Below, in pieces: positions 23,625 through 35,383 of a stretch of DNA of 64,000 nucleotides; position 1 is the stretch's first letter, and each line of letters opens with the position of its first letter. The stretch covers positions 34,422,346-34,486,345 of the forward strand of contig CM037789.1 of assembly GCA_021229015.1 (NCBI GenBank), written 5' to 3'. Source of the stretch: Solen grandis. Taxonomy: Eukaryota; Mollusca; Bivalvia; Adapedonta; Solenidae. Below the pieces are notes generated by a model, which was given only the letters and a program-made list of their open reading frames with translations, did no database searches and was not told the DNA's origin. The position numbers and the translations under genes were made by a program.

Positions 23625-24960
23625 TTACTCTGGAAATACAGTGTGATCATACTACGTGGTATATGGCATTTAAGTTTAAGCTATCACAAGAAGCATATTT
23701 GACTTAATATGGAGACGAAAACTACTATATTATTTCTTCATCAATTTTAATTGGATATAGCGCACATAGGCCCTGGCGATTCTTTAGACAACCAAATTTA
23801 TACGTCTTGGTTTTACGCAGTTACAGGAGGAAAGTGCTTGACCGTTTAACCTCCCGCCCCAACGGCAATTTTTCATAGTTTGCCGGTCTGCCCCTAAACC
23901 CCACATACCCTGTATCCGTACTGACCTTTACATGCAGGGGGGTACAGGGGTACATCTTGACATTACTTGACATTATGAGGTTATATACATGTATATATAA
24001 TTTTAAAAAAAACAGAGTCAAAAGAAAAATCACCTTTAAGTGTAAGTTAAAGGTCGATTTTAATACATTTATAAAATCTAATTGGTCAGATGTTGAATTG
24101 TTTGTTTCGTCCCTTTTTATCAGTACTCCAGTAAGCACTTTACGGGAACTATACATATGGTAAATATGATTTCCTGAGTAGAACCAGTACTGCGGCTATT
24201 TGAACATTCAAAATAGTATACTTTGCAGGCTGAACAGTCAGCATGGCATGCGCCCTTGAATGGTCAGATGAAAATGTTCTTCGAACGCTTGCTCGTAAGT
24301 ACTGATGAATGAACGACACCAAAACTGTAAACCCCTTCCTCAACGGGGGACATGGAATCATTTGACAAAATAACTAACAACCGGGCACTTGGTTTTCTTA
24401 TGACTTCTGTTATATCAACAGTTTGGTAAAAAAGTATGCTAGCTGGACCCGACATTTTGTACACATCTTGAGTGTGTTTCGCCGAATTGAGCTACTCCGA
24501 GATTTAAATTGGCAGTGAGCTCTATAGGGTGCGACAGTGCATACATGTAAATATATTTAGATCACATTGCCAAAAGCCTGCTTTTATATATTGAGACCTA
24601 AGGAGAGAATTACGATGTATTCATTCTTTGAGAACTCGTAATACTTGTTTTCATTTTTTTTACTTGTTTTTGTTATTCTTTTAAATTAAATAGTATATTC
24701 TCTTAGCCTTTTGGACTTATATTGGCATAATTATGTGCGTATGTGGTCTTTTTTAGATGTATAAATACTTAAACCAATATTTATGATATATGTATATAAT
24801 AGGAGAGTCTCCCAAAATCAAACCGAGTCTTATAACATAGTTTAAGTACATATATATCATTAGCATATAATTTTATTTACACTATTTATTGTACAAAGGG
24901 AGATTTACACATAATATTCTGGTTTTATTTTGATTCTGTCAAAAATATTCTAGCAGAAAG
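23625..24960. other. Noncoding stretch, copy 2
   Basis: Counterpart of 7350-8685; no gene seen. Confidence 0.4.
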
Positions 24961-25080
24961 TTGGAGCGATTTCGAGCAAGATAGACCAGTCGAATTCTCC
25001 TGCCGAGCAAGATAGACCACACGAAAGCTCCTGTCGAACAAAGAAGACCAGCCGAAAGCTCCTGTCGAGCAAATTCCTCA
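24961..25080. repeat. 31-bp minisatellite (VNTR), contracted, copy 2
   Basis: About three units remain, followed by a novel junction (gcaaattcctcaaaaaaccc) that copy 1 lacks. The tRNA-like GGGTTCGAGTCCAATTAC fragment follows at 25136. Confidence 0.8.
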
Positions 25081-25675
25081 AAAAACCCCAAACTCCTGAT
25101 AACCGAAATACTGGTTTTCCCCTGACAGAGAGTCGTGGGTTCGAGTCCAATTACGCATTTCAAATTCATTTTGGAATGACACGGGTTTCTTTTTATTTAC
25201 ATGAGTGTTTTTTACATCTTATAACTTAAGTTTTAAATTGGCTTATCGTAGGAAAGTCGTCTTTTTAATTTACTTTTAAATTTGATAAAGTCATCACGTT
25301 TCCTTCTCCAACACAGGACATTTCGCAGAGATCTTTGCCACAATGAGTTGAACAATAGCTGATTTTCAGCTTAATCAAAGGTAATTAAAAGCTTTATTTT
25401 TTGTACACACCATGGTCACGTGGTAACTCAGTGTGGCCGTGATTGAGGCACCGGCGTGTGAATATTTGTACAGCTGTTTTCACGGACATATAATAATTTT
25501 TTTAAACGAGTCGGATTTATGAGGATATCAGCAAGATTCAATGTGAGTCCGTTAAAGCTAAATTATCAAGTAAAATGTAAACAAAATAACCCAATTTTCT
25601 GAAGTTAGAATTATTCCTTTCTATTATTATTATTTAAAACCATGATAATTTAACAAATTGTTCATTGATAATGAC

Positions 25676-25795
25676 CCGTACAAGAACATAGCTGTTTAAA
25701 CTTATCCTCCAAAAATAGAATACATGTACTTTTGTTTATTTTCGTACAAGAACATAGCTGTTTAAACTTATCCTCCAAAAATAGAATACATGTAT
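25676..25795. repeat. Tandem duplication of ~51 bp found only in copy 2
   Basis: The block from gtacaagaacatagctg through tagaatacatgta occurs twice in a row here but once in copy 1 (about 9539-9590). The second copy sits where copy 1 has an unrelated ~100-bp segment (9600-9700). Confidence 0.85.
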
Positions 25796-25799
25796 AATG

Positions 25800-26899
25800 T
25801 TTTGTCATCGCTAATGGTGCGAATGATGACGGGGTAAACCAAACTATTTCCTGAACATTTTTGGTCATAGGCGCTTTTTATTTATAAACATAAACGCGGG
25901 AAAATGCTTTCGGATACACGATTACATACTGATTGGCCCCGTGTCCTGATAGTGTGACTGGGTGTGGTATTATGCAACTATCTTCAAAATTGTCGTTGAT
26001 ACTGTAAACTCAAATAAAATAGAGTTATTGCAATTCTCACGTGGCAGAAGTTGAGCCTGACCGCGAAAAGTAGGGCGGACAACAAACCATGGTGATTCGT
26101 TTATGTTGGGTAATATAAGCAAAAATTATTGCCGTATTTATAGCTAGAATGTGCAAGTAGACATAGTTCCTTGTTTTGTCACTTTTGTCGGAAGAGGTTA
26201 ATATATATGTTAATTGTTTTGTCAAGAAACCATTCTACTGACACTTCCGACATTTGAAGACTTGACTTGTCTACTATACAGGATTGAAACATGCAAAAAA
26301 AAAAAACACACACACACAAAAAAACCGATGCTCAGTAAGCGATTCCTTTATTTATATATACATAAAACCGATTATAGTCGGTTACAGCAGATGTAAAACT
26401 ACAGACATTTGTTTCAACAAAGTACACACAAACACGATGTTAAATGTTTCATAAATCAAACTGTATAATCATTGATATTCGTGGGGGACTTATATAATGT
26501 AAAAACATTAATTTCGTTGACATTTAATTTCGTTGATAATATACCCTACGGAATTTCGTGGGTATATTTATTTGTGGATCTATGTTCTAGAAAACATGAG
26601 GCCTATAAAAAAACGGTTTGGTGTGGATTTATATATGTGAATAAAACCCTCCGCAAAATCGACGAAAATTAGTGTTTCGTGTTTGAACATATCAACGAAT
26701 ATTATCCCTAGATAAACACTTCATGTATTAGAAGTCAAGAATTAACAAAAGCCAGTGACGGGATTCCAAGAAACAGCAATCTCCACATTAAGGCTAACTT
26801 TTAGTTTCCCTTGAGTGGCCTTTGTTCACAGGTCTTACTTTTAATTGGATTCCCACAAATGTACAAAATATAAACAAACATTCATTCAATACAGCCATT

Positions 26900-26930
<31 letters not shown>

Positions 26931-27570
26931 TTAGACAAAGCGTAAGCGTATTGTAGTAAAGTTCAAAAAGACATTCGAAATGTATTTGATATTTCCACTT
27001 CATACATGCAAAATACATGAATATACAAAGGCTAACACACAAAATGAAAACCCCAAAAAACAACTGTGCCTGGCTTTATTGTGTTTATATTTCTCCCTTG
27101 GGTAAATGTCCATGCATATATTCGTCATAAAAAAAAAAACAACAACAAAAAAAAACAGTTAATCATTTTGCTCACATAAACATTTCAATGCGCTGTCTAG
27201 ATTTGTTTTTGTTTACACAGATTGACCTGACCACGGATTCTGTAAAATCATATTTTTTCGTTGACACTAAATTTCGAGGATTCTGTTTAACAGGCAATAC
27301 CGTTGGTACATAGGAGGTTATTAATGGATTCGTGTTAAAAAAATATAGTGTCTGTTTAATGAACCATTTTCATGGGGATGAGTTTTCAAGGACAGAAATT
27401 TGAGAATCGACGAAAATTAATTACCCATGAACATGAAGGATTTAAAGGTGTACGGACTTATGAAATAATTAATGATACGCATATAAAAACTTTAATATTA
27501 TAAAATTATCTCTTGAAATAACACTGACTCCAGATACAATGGATCTGACAGCAGTACGCTCAGTAACATT
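25800..27570. other. Noncoding stretch, copy 2
   Basis: Counterpart of 9700-11460. It contains a CT microsatellite at 26902-26926 (longer and purer than in copy 1). The 89-aa minus-strand frame at 26794-27063 includes a Glu-Arg run that is just this microsatellite. No gene seen. Confidence 0.4.
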
Positions 27571-27573
27571 ATC

Positions 27574-27745
27574 TCATCACCTTGACAACCAGTCCTGGAA
27601 CTACCCTGATACGGAGAACCAGGCAAAGAAGACATACCAGAACCATTTTAACGATGGTATGTCCTGACCGGAGATTGAACCCACGACTCCGGCCTTCGTG
27701 ATAATAGATTACTGCGCACTGAACTAACACCGTGATTATTCTGCA
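27574..27745 (-). mobile_element. SINE A fragment, copy 2
   Basis: Counterpart of 11470-11650. Copy 1 has an additional partial repeat of this fragment at 11290-11330 that copy 2 replaces with other sequence. Confidence 0.6.
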
Positions 27746-27749
27746 ATAT

Positions 27750-28680
27750 AACATATAAATCTGACTCTATTTCCTAAATATAACATGTGATCATTGAATA
27801 ATTGAAAAATACAAACAAAAAAAAAACAACAAACTACAACAACATAAAACGATTAAAAGAATGATAAAACATTCAGTAAATATTCTGACATATATCTATT
27901 AAGGGTGATTACAATAGTTTACTATCGCAATGTTTTGGACATGAGAGTAACAAAACAATTTACTTTAAATTGTAATATATATCGGGTTTTCGCAAGGACC
28001 GCATGTAAACTATTACAATGTCAGAGATAATTTGTTTAGAGGGTTGTGTCGCCATTAAAGGACATCTACAGCAGTTTTCATTGGGATGAATCGTTAGAAC
28101 CGGCCTTGTAAACGACGAAAATAAATCACAAATAGATAATTATCGCTCAGCTCGTCGAGAAGAAAACGTATCCGGTCCCTGTTACCATAGAAACAGCTCA
28201 GTATTTCTTTTAATCGAGATACATTTTAGCTTTTTGTTAAAAATGTTAAAAAAGATGGATGCAGGACGTATAAAAACGGTCACGGTGACATTTCATGTTT
28301 GTTCCATTTTCGTTACAGTACATTCTGTTAAATATAATCTTCGAAAAAAAAATAATATTCAATATCAAAAACGGTAGAAAATTTAGGTACTGAAAACAGC
28401 TTTTAAACAGCAATGCAGCATTCAAATATGCCATCATGTTCAGATAAAACTAACCAAAAAAAAAATAAAAATACATGAATGTTTTGTACGGAGTAACTGT
28501 GTAACCTCGAGTCGAGTTGAGCTAAAAATAGATTATACGACAAATATAGACACGAAGATCACGTGGAAAACATGAAACACGATTTGCTGCAACCAAACCA
28601 ATCAATATACATGTAAATTATCTTACAGTCTTAAATATGGAATGGAAGGTAAAACAGATAAATTTCTTGATTGTTGACGA
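27750..28680. other. Noncoding stretch, copy 2
   Basis: Counterpart of 11660-12560, downstream of the minus-strand TRIM-like gene; may include its 3' UTR. Confidence 0.35.
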
Positions 28681-28842
28681 ACTATCCCTGCAATCAAGCG
28701 GTCCCCGGTTCGAGTTCCGGCCTGACTCACAAATACTCGCACCATGTAATAAGTGTGTCTGACTTGATATATTTGAAACGCTATTTCAAGGTTGTCATAG
28801 TGATATTAATCCTGATAAAACAGTCGACATATTACTTCTTCA

Positions 28843-30548
28843 TTACTTCTTCAGCCAGAACACCTTACCAGCAGGTTTACTTCCCATTCCTACAAACAAC
28901 GCCCCATCAGTGTCCCGGTATGAGAGACACCACGGCTGTAATACCCCATCACTCTTACTGACCAGTATGGAGTGGTGAGTACCGAGCTTATCTACACGAT
29001 GAATGTTGTGAGACCACCGCCCACTTACAAGTATGTTGTCCTGTCTGTCTACGTGAATGTCTACAGGATGAGATAAATCCTTGTGTTTATACTTATAGAC
29101 CAAATCACCATTTTGTGTCAGACATGTTACGGTGTGAGTGTTCCAGTCTGTTACATAAACACGGTCACTATAGCGACTGACACGTACATAGTATGGTTGT
29201 GTAAACATGTACCGTCCTTGTACCAGCCCGAGTATCCCTTGTACCAGCCCGAGTCTCCTCTGTATCTGTCCATCCATCGTCATCACCAGTACTTCTCCAT
29301 TACCCGGGTTGTCGTGACACGTGACGTACATCATGCCGCCATGACAGTCTATACCCCAACATTTCCTGTCTACTCTCAATGATTTTCCGAGTCTCAGCCG
29401 CGGCTGTACAGAGACAAACTGAATCTTCTGTTGCCCTGGTAACGTGACGACAACCTCTGTATCAGCTACTGTACAGACGTCATGTGGTTCTGATGGTAGA
29501 TCTACATTCTCCTTAGAGATGAAGGTGGGGCTATACAGATGTAACTTATTGTTATGAGAGTCACATAAAACAAGATCACCACTTGGGAGAAATGTTGAAC
29601 CAGTTATCCAATCTGTGTTAATGTTGATGTCTTGTTTACAAGAAACTGTCATTTCAAGTATATTCTCTCCGCTGGATACATCACTGCTTTGAAAGGTTGT
29701 AATCACGTGACCGAGCTCAGTCACCTGCTGTAAGAGATCTTGTACATCTTTGTTGGGTTTGAAAGTCAGGTGACATGATGTGGAAGCTTCTGACTCGACT
29801 TCTTTTACAATCTTCTCCATTTCCTCGACTTTAGCAGATGACTTTGTCAGTCCGATAAACATAATTTCTTTATTCATTGTGGCCTGACAGTTTTCTTAAC
29901 TTGCTTCAGAATACTTTCACATGCAGTCACGTGATCCTTCAAATCTGATTCCTTGGCCTTTTTAACGTCTTCAATTGCCTTGTGAGCCTTTTTCTCAATA
30001 TCATCAAATTTTTCATTAATTTTTCTCCTCAGTTTCTGGACATCTTTGATTGACTGGTTTGACTGTTCAATTAATATATCAACATCTTTTTCTCTGGATG
30101 ATTGTAATGTTTTAACTTTCTGTTTGATTTCTTTCATTCTCGTTACCATTTTACCCAGCTGACTTTCACTCGTCTTACTGCTTTTATCGTGTAGCGACGT
30201 CCTTGAACATTTCCTGTGTGTGGTTACTGAACACACGTCACATGTCAGTGTTTTGTGACTCTCACAAAACCCGTTGATTGAATTATTCTTGTGATCATCA
30301 CAATTGGCAATTGGTAGGAAAATACTCGGCTTGAATGTCGATGAGAGTTTCTTACCAGTAATGATAGCATGGTTCCGTGTTGCCTTGGCGCCCCTGTGTG
30401 TCTTCTCACAAGCCTTACACATATACTCATTACACTGCCCACAATACGACATGGCTCTTTCATGTGACCCCATATATTGACAGGGGTCACAGAAGTGCGG
30501 AACGTAATCGTCCGATCCTGATTCTATTGTATCTTGACTTGTCGCCAT
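28843..30548 (-). CDS. RING-less B-box/coiled-coil/NHL-like protein (TRIM-like), one frameshift
   Basis: Not assigned to a named orthologue. The ATG is at 30546-30548; the stop is TAA at 28843-28845. Residues 20-60 form a B-box 1-like zinc site (Cys20, 23, 36, 39, 44, 47, His51, His60). Residues 83-120 form a B-box 2 (Cys83, His86, Cys95, His98, Cys103, Cys106, His111, His120). A coiled coil rich in Lys/Glu follows at about 125-230, then a ~300-residue C-terminal part with repeated LPSGDLVLCDSHNNKLHLYS-type segments, as in NHL/six-blade propellers. There is no RING, so ubiquitin ligase activity is not indicated; a scaffold or substrate-binding role is inferred. The coding region is a single exon. 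Against copy 1, 19 bases are missing at about 29890-29897 (18 in frame plus one), which breaks the frame near residue 217; otherwise about 570 residues would result. Such B-box proteins are expanded in bivalves. Confidence 0.85.
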
Positions 30549-30558
30549 GATGTAACAC

Positions 30559-30595
30559 CTGCATGAAAGAAAAGGAAAAACAATTAAAGAAAGAC
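30559..30595 (-). promoter_or_regulatory. Splice acceptor of a 5'-UTR intron before the TRIM-like gene
   Basis: On the minus strand a pyrimidine-rich tract (tttttccttttctttcatg) ends in CAG at 30559, ten bases before the ATG. This predicts a noncoding first exon upstream (higher coordinates) and a single coding exon. The same acceptor precedes copy 1 at 14467. Confidence 0.6.
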
Positions 30596-30716
30596 AAATC
30601 TTACTCTTCTTGAATCATACAATCGGAGTTGTTTCCCTTGTAATATGCACGCTATGGAAAAGTGAGATTTTACAACGAAACACTTAACGATTATATTCGT
30701 ACACATTTCAACATTA

Positions 30717-31003
30717 TGTTTGTTTGTTTGTTGGGTTAACGTCCCACCAACAGTATTTAGGTCATTTAGAGACGATGTCTATTTGAGATAGATATTGTGC
30801 TGCCACACTGCAGTATCACGCCCTAGACATGTGGCATGATACCACACCCAGTCACATTATCCTGACACCGGGCCATTCAGTCCTGCAACTACCCCTATAT
30901 GCTGAGCGCCAAGCAAGGGGGCTATAACAGTACCATTTTTTACGACTTTGGTAAGTCACGGTCGGGGATCGAACCCACGACCTCCCGCTCCTGATTCAAC
31001 ATA
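30717..31003 (-). mobile_element. SINE A (tRNA Leu/Ser-like head), copy 2
   Basis: Counterpart of 14630-14906, with the same truncation at the head. Confidence 0.75.
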
Positions 31004-31299
31004 TTTTAATACTTTCAGTTGTGAGGTTAGTTTTATAAAGTAAATGTATGATAAACGTTTGTAAGAATCCTTCTTATTTCGTTTTCGTGTAAAATATGCG
31101 TTTTCAGTTGTACACATTTATAACTTTTTTAATTAATTTCATCTGTTCTTATAATCATTTTTTATGAATATTTGAAATCCTTAGAAACAGATCATTCTTA
31201 GTAAGTCCTATGACTGTCCTTACAATACAACAGGCAGTACGTGCTTAATGATTCAGTATATCTATAAAGATCGTGAAAAAAACAACACATTTCATGATT

Positions 31300-31465
31300 T
31301 GAGTAGACTTGACTTGACTGTTTGAGTTTACTGTCGCTTCGACAGTATTTCAGTCATATAGTGACGTCCAACTAATAACAGGTGGAGGAAGACCTCGAAT
31401 TCACGGAGGCATCTTGGTAGAACCACCGACCTACCGCAAGCCAGCTGGAAGGCTTCCTCACATGA
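31300..31465 (-). mobile_element. SINE B, 5'-truncated, copy 2
   Basis: Counterpart of 15205-15368. Confidence 0.75.
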
Positions 31466-32310
31466 CAAGATGGCCCTAAATCGCTCGACTGAATTTGGTT
31501 TGTTGTAGAAAGGCCGGAACCATGAGAGGATACTATATACCAAAAATCAAAGCTGTAGGTCTGTATGTTTCTAAGATAATGAATTTTATAGTTATGAATT
31601 CTGGTTGCCATGGCAACAAAAGTTCTTCATGATCCAACCAATGGTTTCAGAAGTAATGATTTTTTTTTCCTTACAAAATGTGGGTGTGGTCCCGGGAGTG
31701 TCTTCATGTAAACACTGATGAATATATTTGTTGATAGTTTTGAGGCGCCAGAAGCTGATGCTATGTACCAAATATCAAATCTGTAGGTCTGTATGTTTCT
31801 GAAAAAAAAAAACGCATTTTAAGTTATGCTTTCTGGTTGCATGGCAACCAAAGTTCTTCATGAAATTCAATAAAAAAAATAGATATTAGCCTCAGGCTTA
31901 TATAAGTATCATTTTAGTGAAATTTGCTGAAAATCAATGGAGTGGTTTCAACAAAGAACATTTTTCAAAAATTCCCTAAATAGTTCTATACAAAAATCCG
32001 GGTGTGGTCCTTGAGCGTGGTCCTTGAGCGTGGCCCATTGTGACCCCAGGGACACACATTTTGCATTAATAATGAGGCAACATGAGCTGATGCTATGTAT
32101 CAAATATCAAACCTGTAGGTCTCCAAAGTTTTTAATGGAATTTAAAAAAATAGAAATTTCCATTAGGCTATCACAAGTATCAATTTGGCAAAAGTTGATG
32201 AAAATCCGTCTGGTAGTTTCAGAGGAGAGGATTGTTGTAATTGTTGACGCACAACGGACAATCAAGTGATCACAAAAGCTCACCCTGAACTTTGCTCAGG
32301 TGAGCTAAAA
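31466..32310 (+). mobile_element. Pearl/Helentron-like element, second subfamily, copy 2
   Basis: Counterpart of 15369-16217. The 3' end reads tttgctcaggtgagctaaaa, closer to the family consensus than copy 1 (tttgctcagtgtgagct). Confidence 0.65.
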
Positions 32311-32339
32311 ATCCGAATGACCCTAGCGGGATTCGAACC

Positions 32340-32873
32340 AACGCGGTAAGGGGCTGAATGAGTGTTAAATTCAGTGACTTTCCCCACGGAGGAACTAAAC
32401 TATATTAAATTCTAACCATCGGTTTCACTGAAGAATATTTTTGATTTGTATGTTGAGTTAGTATATTTGGAAACACACCACCCCTTAGGGGCCTCATTTT
32501 TATTGGATCAACATTATTTTAACAATTATGATAGGCAGCTATAAGGTGACCATTTGTGCCAAATGAAATAACATTCTGACCAACGGTTTCAGACGAAATT
32601 TTATTCAAATATGTTAAAGTAAAAATATGTTTGTTGGCACGGCAACCAGAGCTCTGCACTGATCTGTCATCATACTAAATTACGTAACTCACGTGAAAAG
32701 CCACCTGAGAATATTCAATCCAAATTTCATAATTTTCTGACGAGTGGTTTCAGAGAAGATGTATTTTAAAGAAAATTGTTGATGCCGCACGATGGACGAC
32801 TGACGACGACGCACAACGATGGACGAATGTTGACCACAATAGCTCAACTTTAGCACGTTGTACTCTTGTGATT
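32340..32873 (+). mobile_element. Degraded pearl/Helentron-like element, copy 2
   Basis: Counterpart of 16255-16750. Its first ~60 bases (ggggctgaatgagtg to ggaggaactaaac) have no match in copy 1. Its 3' end abuts the next element directly. Confidence 0.55.
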
Positions 32874-34155
32874 TAAAACAAGAGGGCCAAGATGGCCTTG
32901 GTCGCTCACCTGAGAAAGATGATTGCTTAAGAAATAAAGATGCTTGAGTGTAAAAGTGAAATCTGGCTTTTTTTTATGGTGAAATGGGCATAACTCCTAA
33001 ATCTACAAGTCAATATCAGTTATAATTGAACCTGATTGTGAGATTATGGGCATAAACATTGTCTTTAAGTTTAAAAATGATTGTTAAAAAAATGAAGTTG
33101 GTAGAGAATAAACAAAGTGAAATCTTGCATTTTTTGTATTAAAAGGGGCATAACTCCTGACCTAAATGGCCCATCTCAGCCACAATTGAACTCAATCGAG
33201 ACATTATGGTCATTAACAATGTCATAAAGTTTGAAGATGATTGCTAAAAAAAGGAAGATGCTAGAGTGTAAACAATGTGAAATATGGCTTTTTTTATATT
33301 AAAAGGGGCATAACTCCTGACCTAATTGACGGATCTCAGCCATAATCGAACTCAATCGAGACATTATGGTCATTAACAATGTCATAAAGTTTGAAGATGA
33401 TTGCTAAAAAAAGGAAGATGCTAGAGTGTAAAGAATGTGAAATATGGCTTTTTTTATATTAAAAGGGGCATAACTTCTGAACTAATTGACGGATCTCAGC
33501 ATTAATCGAACTCAATCGAGACCTTATGGTCATAAACATTGTAATAAAGTTTGAAGATGATTGCTCAAAAGATGAAGATGCTAGAGTGTAAACAACGTGA
33601 AATCTGGCAGTTTTTTATATTAAAAGGGGCTTAACTCCTGACCTAATCAACTGATCTCAGTAATCAACTCAATCGAGACTTATGGTCATAACATTGATAA
33701 AGTTTGAAGATGATTGCTCAAAAGATGAAGATGCTAGAGTGTAAACAAGTGAAATTGGCATTTTTTATATTAAAAGGGGCTAACTCCTGACCTAATTGAT
33801 GAATCTCAGCCATAATCGAATTCAATCGAGACCGTAGGGTCATAAGCATTGCCATAAAGTTTGAAGAGGATTGCTCAAAAGATGAAGATGCTAGAGTGTA
33901 AACAACTTGAAATATGGCATTTTTTGAATATTAAAAGGGGCATAACTCCTGACCTAATGTTCCGATATCAGCCATAATCGAACTTGGCCGAGATTTTATG
34001 GTTATAAACATTGTTTTAAAGTTTGAAGATAATTGCTCATAAAATGAAGATGCTAGAGTGCAAACGAACAAATTGTGGACGACGGAACGGACGGACGGAC
34101 GACGGACATTCATCGATCCTAAAAGCTCATCCTGAGCACACGTGCTCAGGTGAGC
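32874..34155 (+). mobile_element. Pearl/Helentron-like element with ~160-bp cores, complete, copy 2
   Basis: The 5' hairpin end (aaacaagagggccaagatgg) is followed by about seven ~160-bp units, then gacggaacggacggacgg (ACGG microsatellite) and a 3' end with agctcatcctgagcac, then gtgctcaggtgagctaaaaa. GCTCACCTGAG near the 5' end and CTCAGGTGAGC near the 3' end are an 11-bp inverted pair. This is the best complete example of the family here and defines both ends. Confidence 0.8.
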
Positions 34156-34720
34156 TAAAAAACAACAAGATACATATGACAGGCAAATGTGCGTTTTGAG
34201 GTGATATGATTCAAAATAATCTTAAACTCGAATGTTTTGATATCAAATAAACACTCGCATAAATTACAGTATTGCAGGCTGTCAACTGAGTTTTGATCGA
34301 AATATAGGAAAAATATAGGATTTTTTTTTATCTTGAAAATATAGGAGTATAAGGCCATTTCTTGGACAAAATTTAGGAAATTTCCAGTTAAAGTCTTCAC
34401 TCCGAGGCATGTTAAAAATTTATATAATTGTTTACATGTTATTATCATTAAACTTGAATTTTACTAAAAGCAAATGTTTCTACAAAATTTTCACTAGGCT
34501 GGGATATTGTTTTACAATTTGTAGTTTGGAAAACTCGACATCAAAGATGTCCCAATGGATGAGCCACTGAACCTTTCAAAGATGGAGATACTCTGATAGA
34601 TAAAAATCAGTTTTCAACTGCAAACTTGAAGTTATCTAGTTTTTCTTTCATTATGATTTGCGACATTTTTTTGGCCAAAAATATAGAAAAAAATAATCAA
34701 AATATAGGAAAATATAGGAA
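34156..34720. other. AT-rich noncoding stretch
   Basis: The phrase 'aaaatataggaa' recurs at 34305-34380 and 34676-34712, suggesting an old repeat. No gene seen. Confidence 0.4.
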
Positions 34721-34734
34721 TCAGTTGACGGCCT

Positions 34735-34920
34735 GGTATTGCTAAGGTTGCGTGCATGTAGATGAGTGGTATTACACCACGCCCAGTCATATTGTTTTGA
34801 CACCGGGGGTTTACAGTCCCGGAACTAAGCAACTTTGCTGAACGCAATGCATAGACAATGGTTTTATTTAATGGTTTTGCTGTTTCGAAAGGGGTTTGAA
34901 CCCAAGTCCTTTCATCTAAG
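34735..34920 (-). mobile_element. Diverged SINE A-like copy
   Basis: ggtattacaccacgcccagtcatattg, gacaccggggg, acagtcccggaactaa and ggggtttgaacccaagtcct follow the order of SINE A on the minus strand (ggcatgataccacacccagtca, gacaccgggcc, cagtcctgcaacta, ggatcgaacccacgacc). Confidence 0.55.
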
Positions 34921-35383
34921 GGGTAAACTACTTAATTTCCAGTGCATAAATTTCAAACGATTATAGATGTGATATGTTGTAAAATATGCAAGCATGAAAT
35001 TAAAGATCATTTCAAGTTTATCTTGTGCAATTCTAAAATCATTTCGGCTAATTCGATAGTTTGAAAAGAAAAAAATCAAAAGCAAAACCAAAAACAAAAC
35101 AAAACATCATACAGGAGCGCGCGTGTGTGTTGGTTGGGGGGGGGGGTGCTAGATTTTACAGTACCGGATCAAGAAGTTCAGATTGGGCGGGGGGAGCTAT
35201 ATAAAAATGTAGGCAGTGACAACGCTTTGCCGGAGCCATGAGAAGGGCGTTGCTCTGGTTTCACTGGTTCTCCTCTTAAATTTTATTTTTAAATTTTAAA
35301 ATGTGAAATCGTGTATTATTTTGGGTGTTTGTAGGTTGTGTGTCTACATTTATGTATGGTCGGGAAATTTTAGTGGGTGATGG

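Larger units (their letters stand above)
18706..34097 (+). repeat. Copy 2 of the ~15-kb direct duplication
   Basis: Collinear with 2577-17824. It lies inside one continuous contig that extends beyond the duplication on both sides, so it is more likely the primary haplotype. Copy-2-specific features are a fifth 165-bp unit near 22.6 kb, a shortened 31-bp VNTR, a ~51-bp tandem duplication at 25676-25795 and an extra ~160-bp unit near 33.4 kb. Confidence 0.93.

Noticed and set aside
26794..27063. 89-aa minus-strand frame with a Glu-Arg run
   Set aside because: The run is the CT microsatellite; copy 1 has a different microsatellite and no such run.
2577..34097. Recent true tandem gene duplication
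   Set aside because: Not excluded, but gaps on both sides of copy 1, the break in a microsatellite and allele-like differences make a haplotig more likely.
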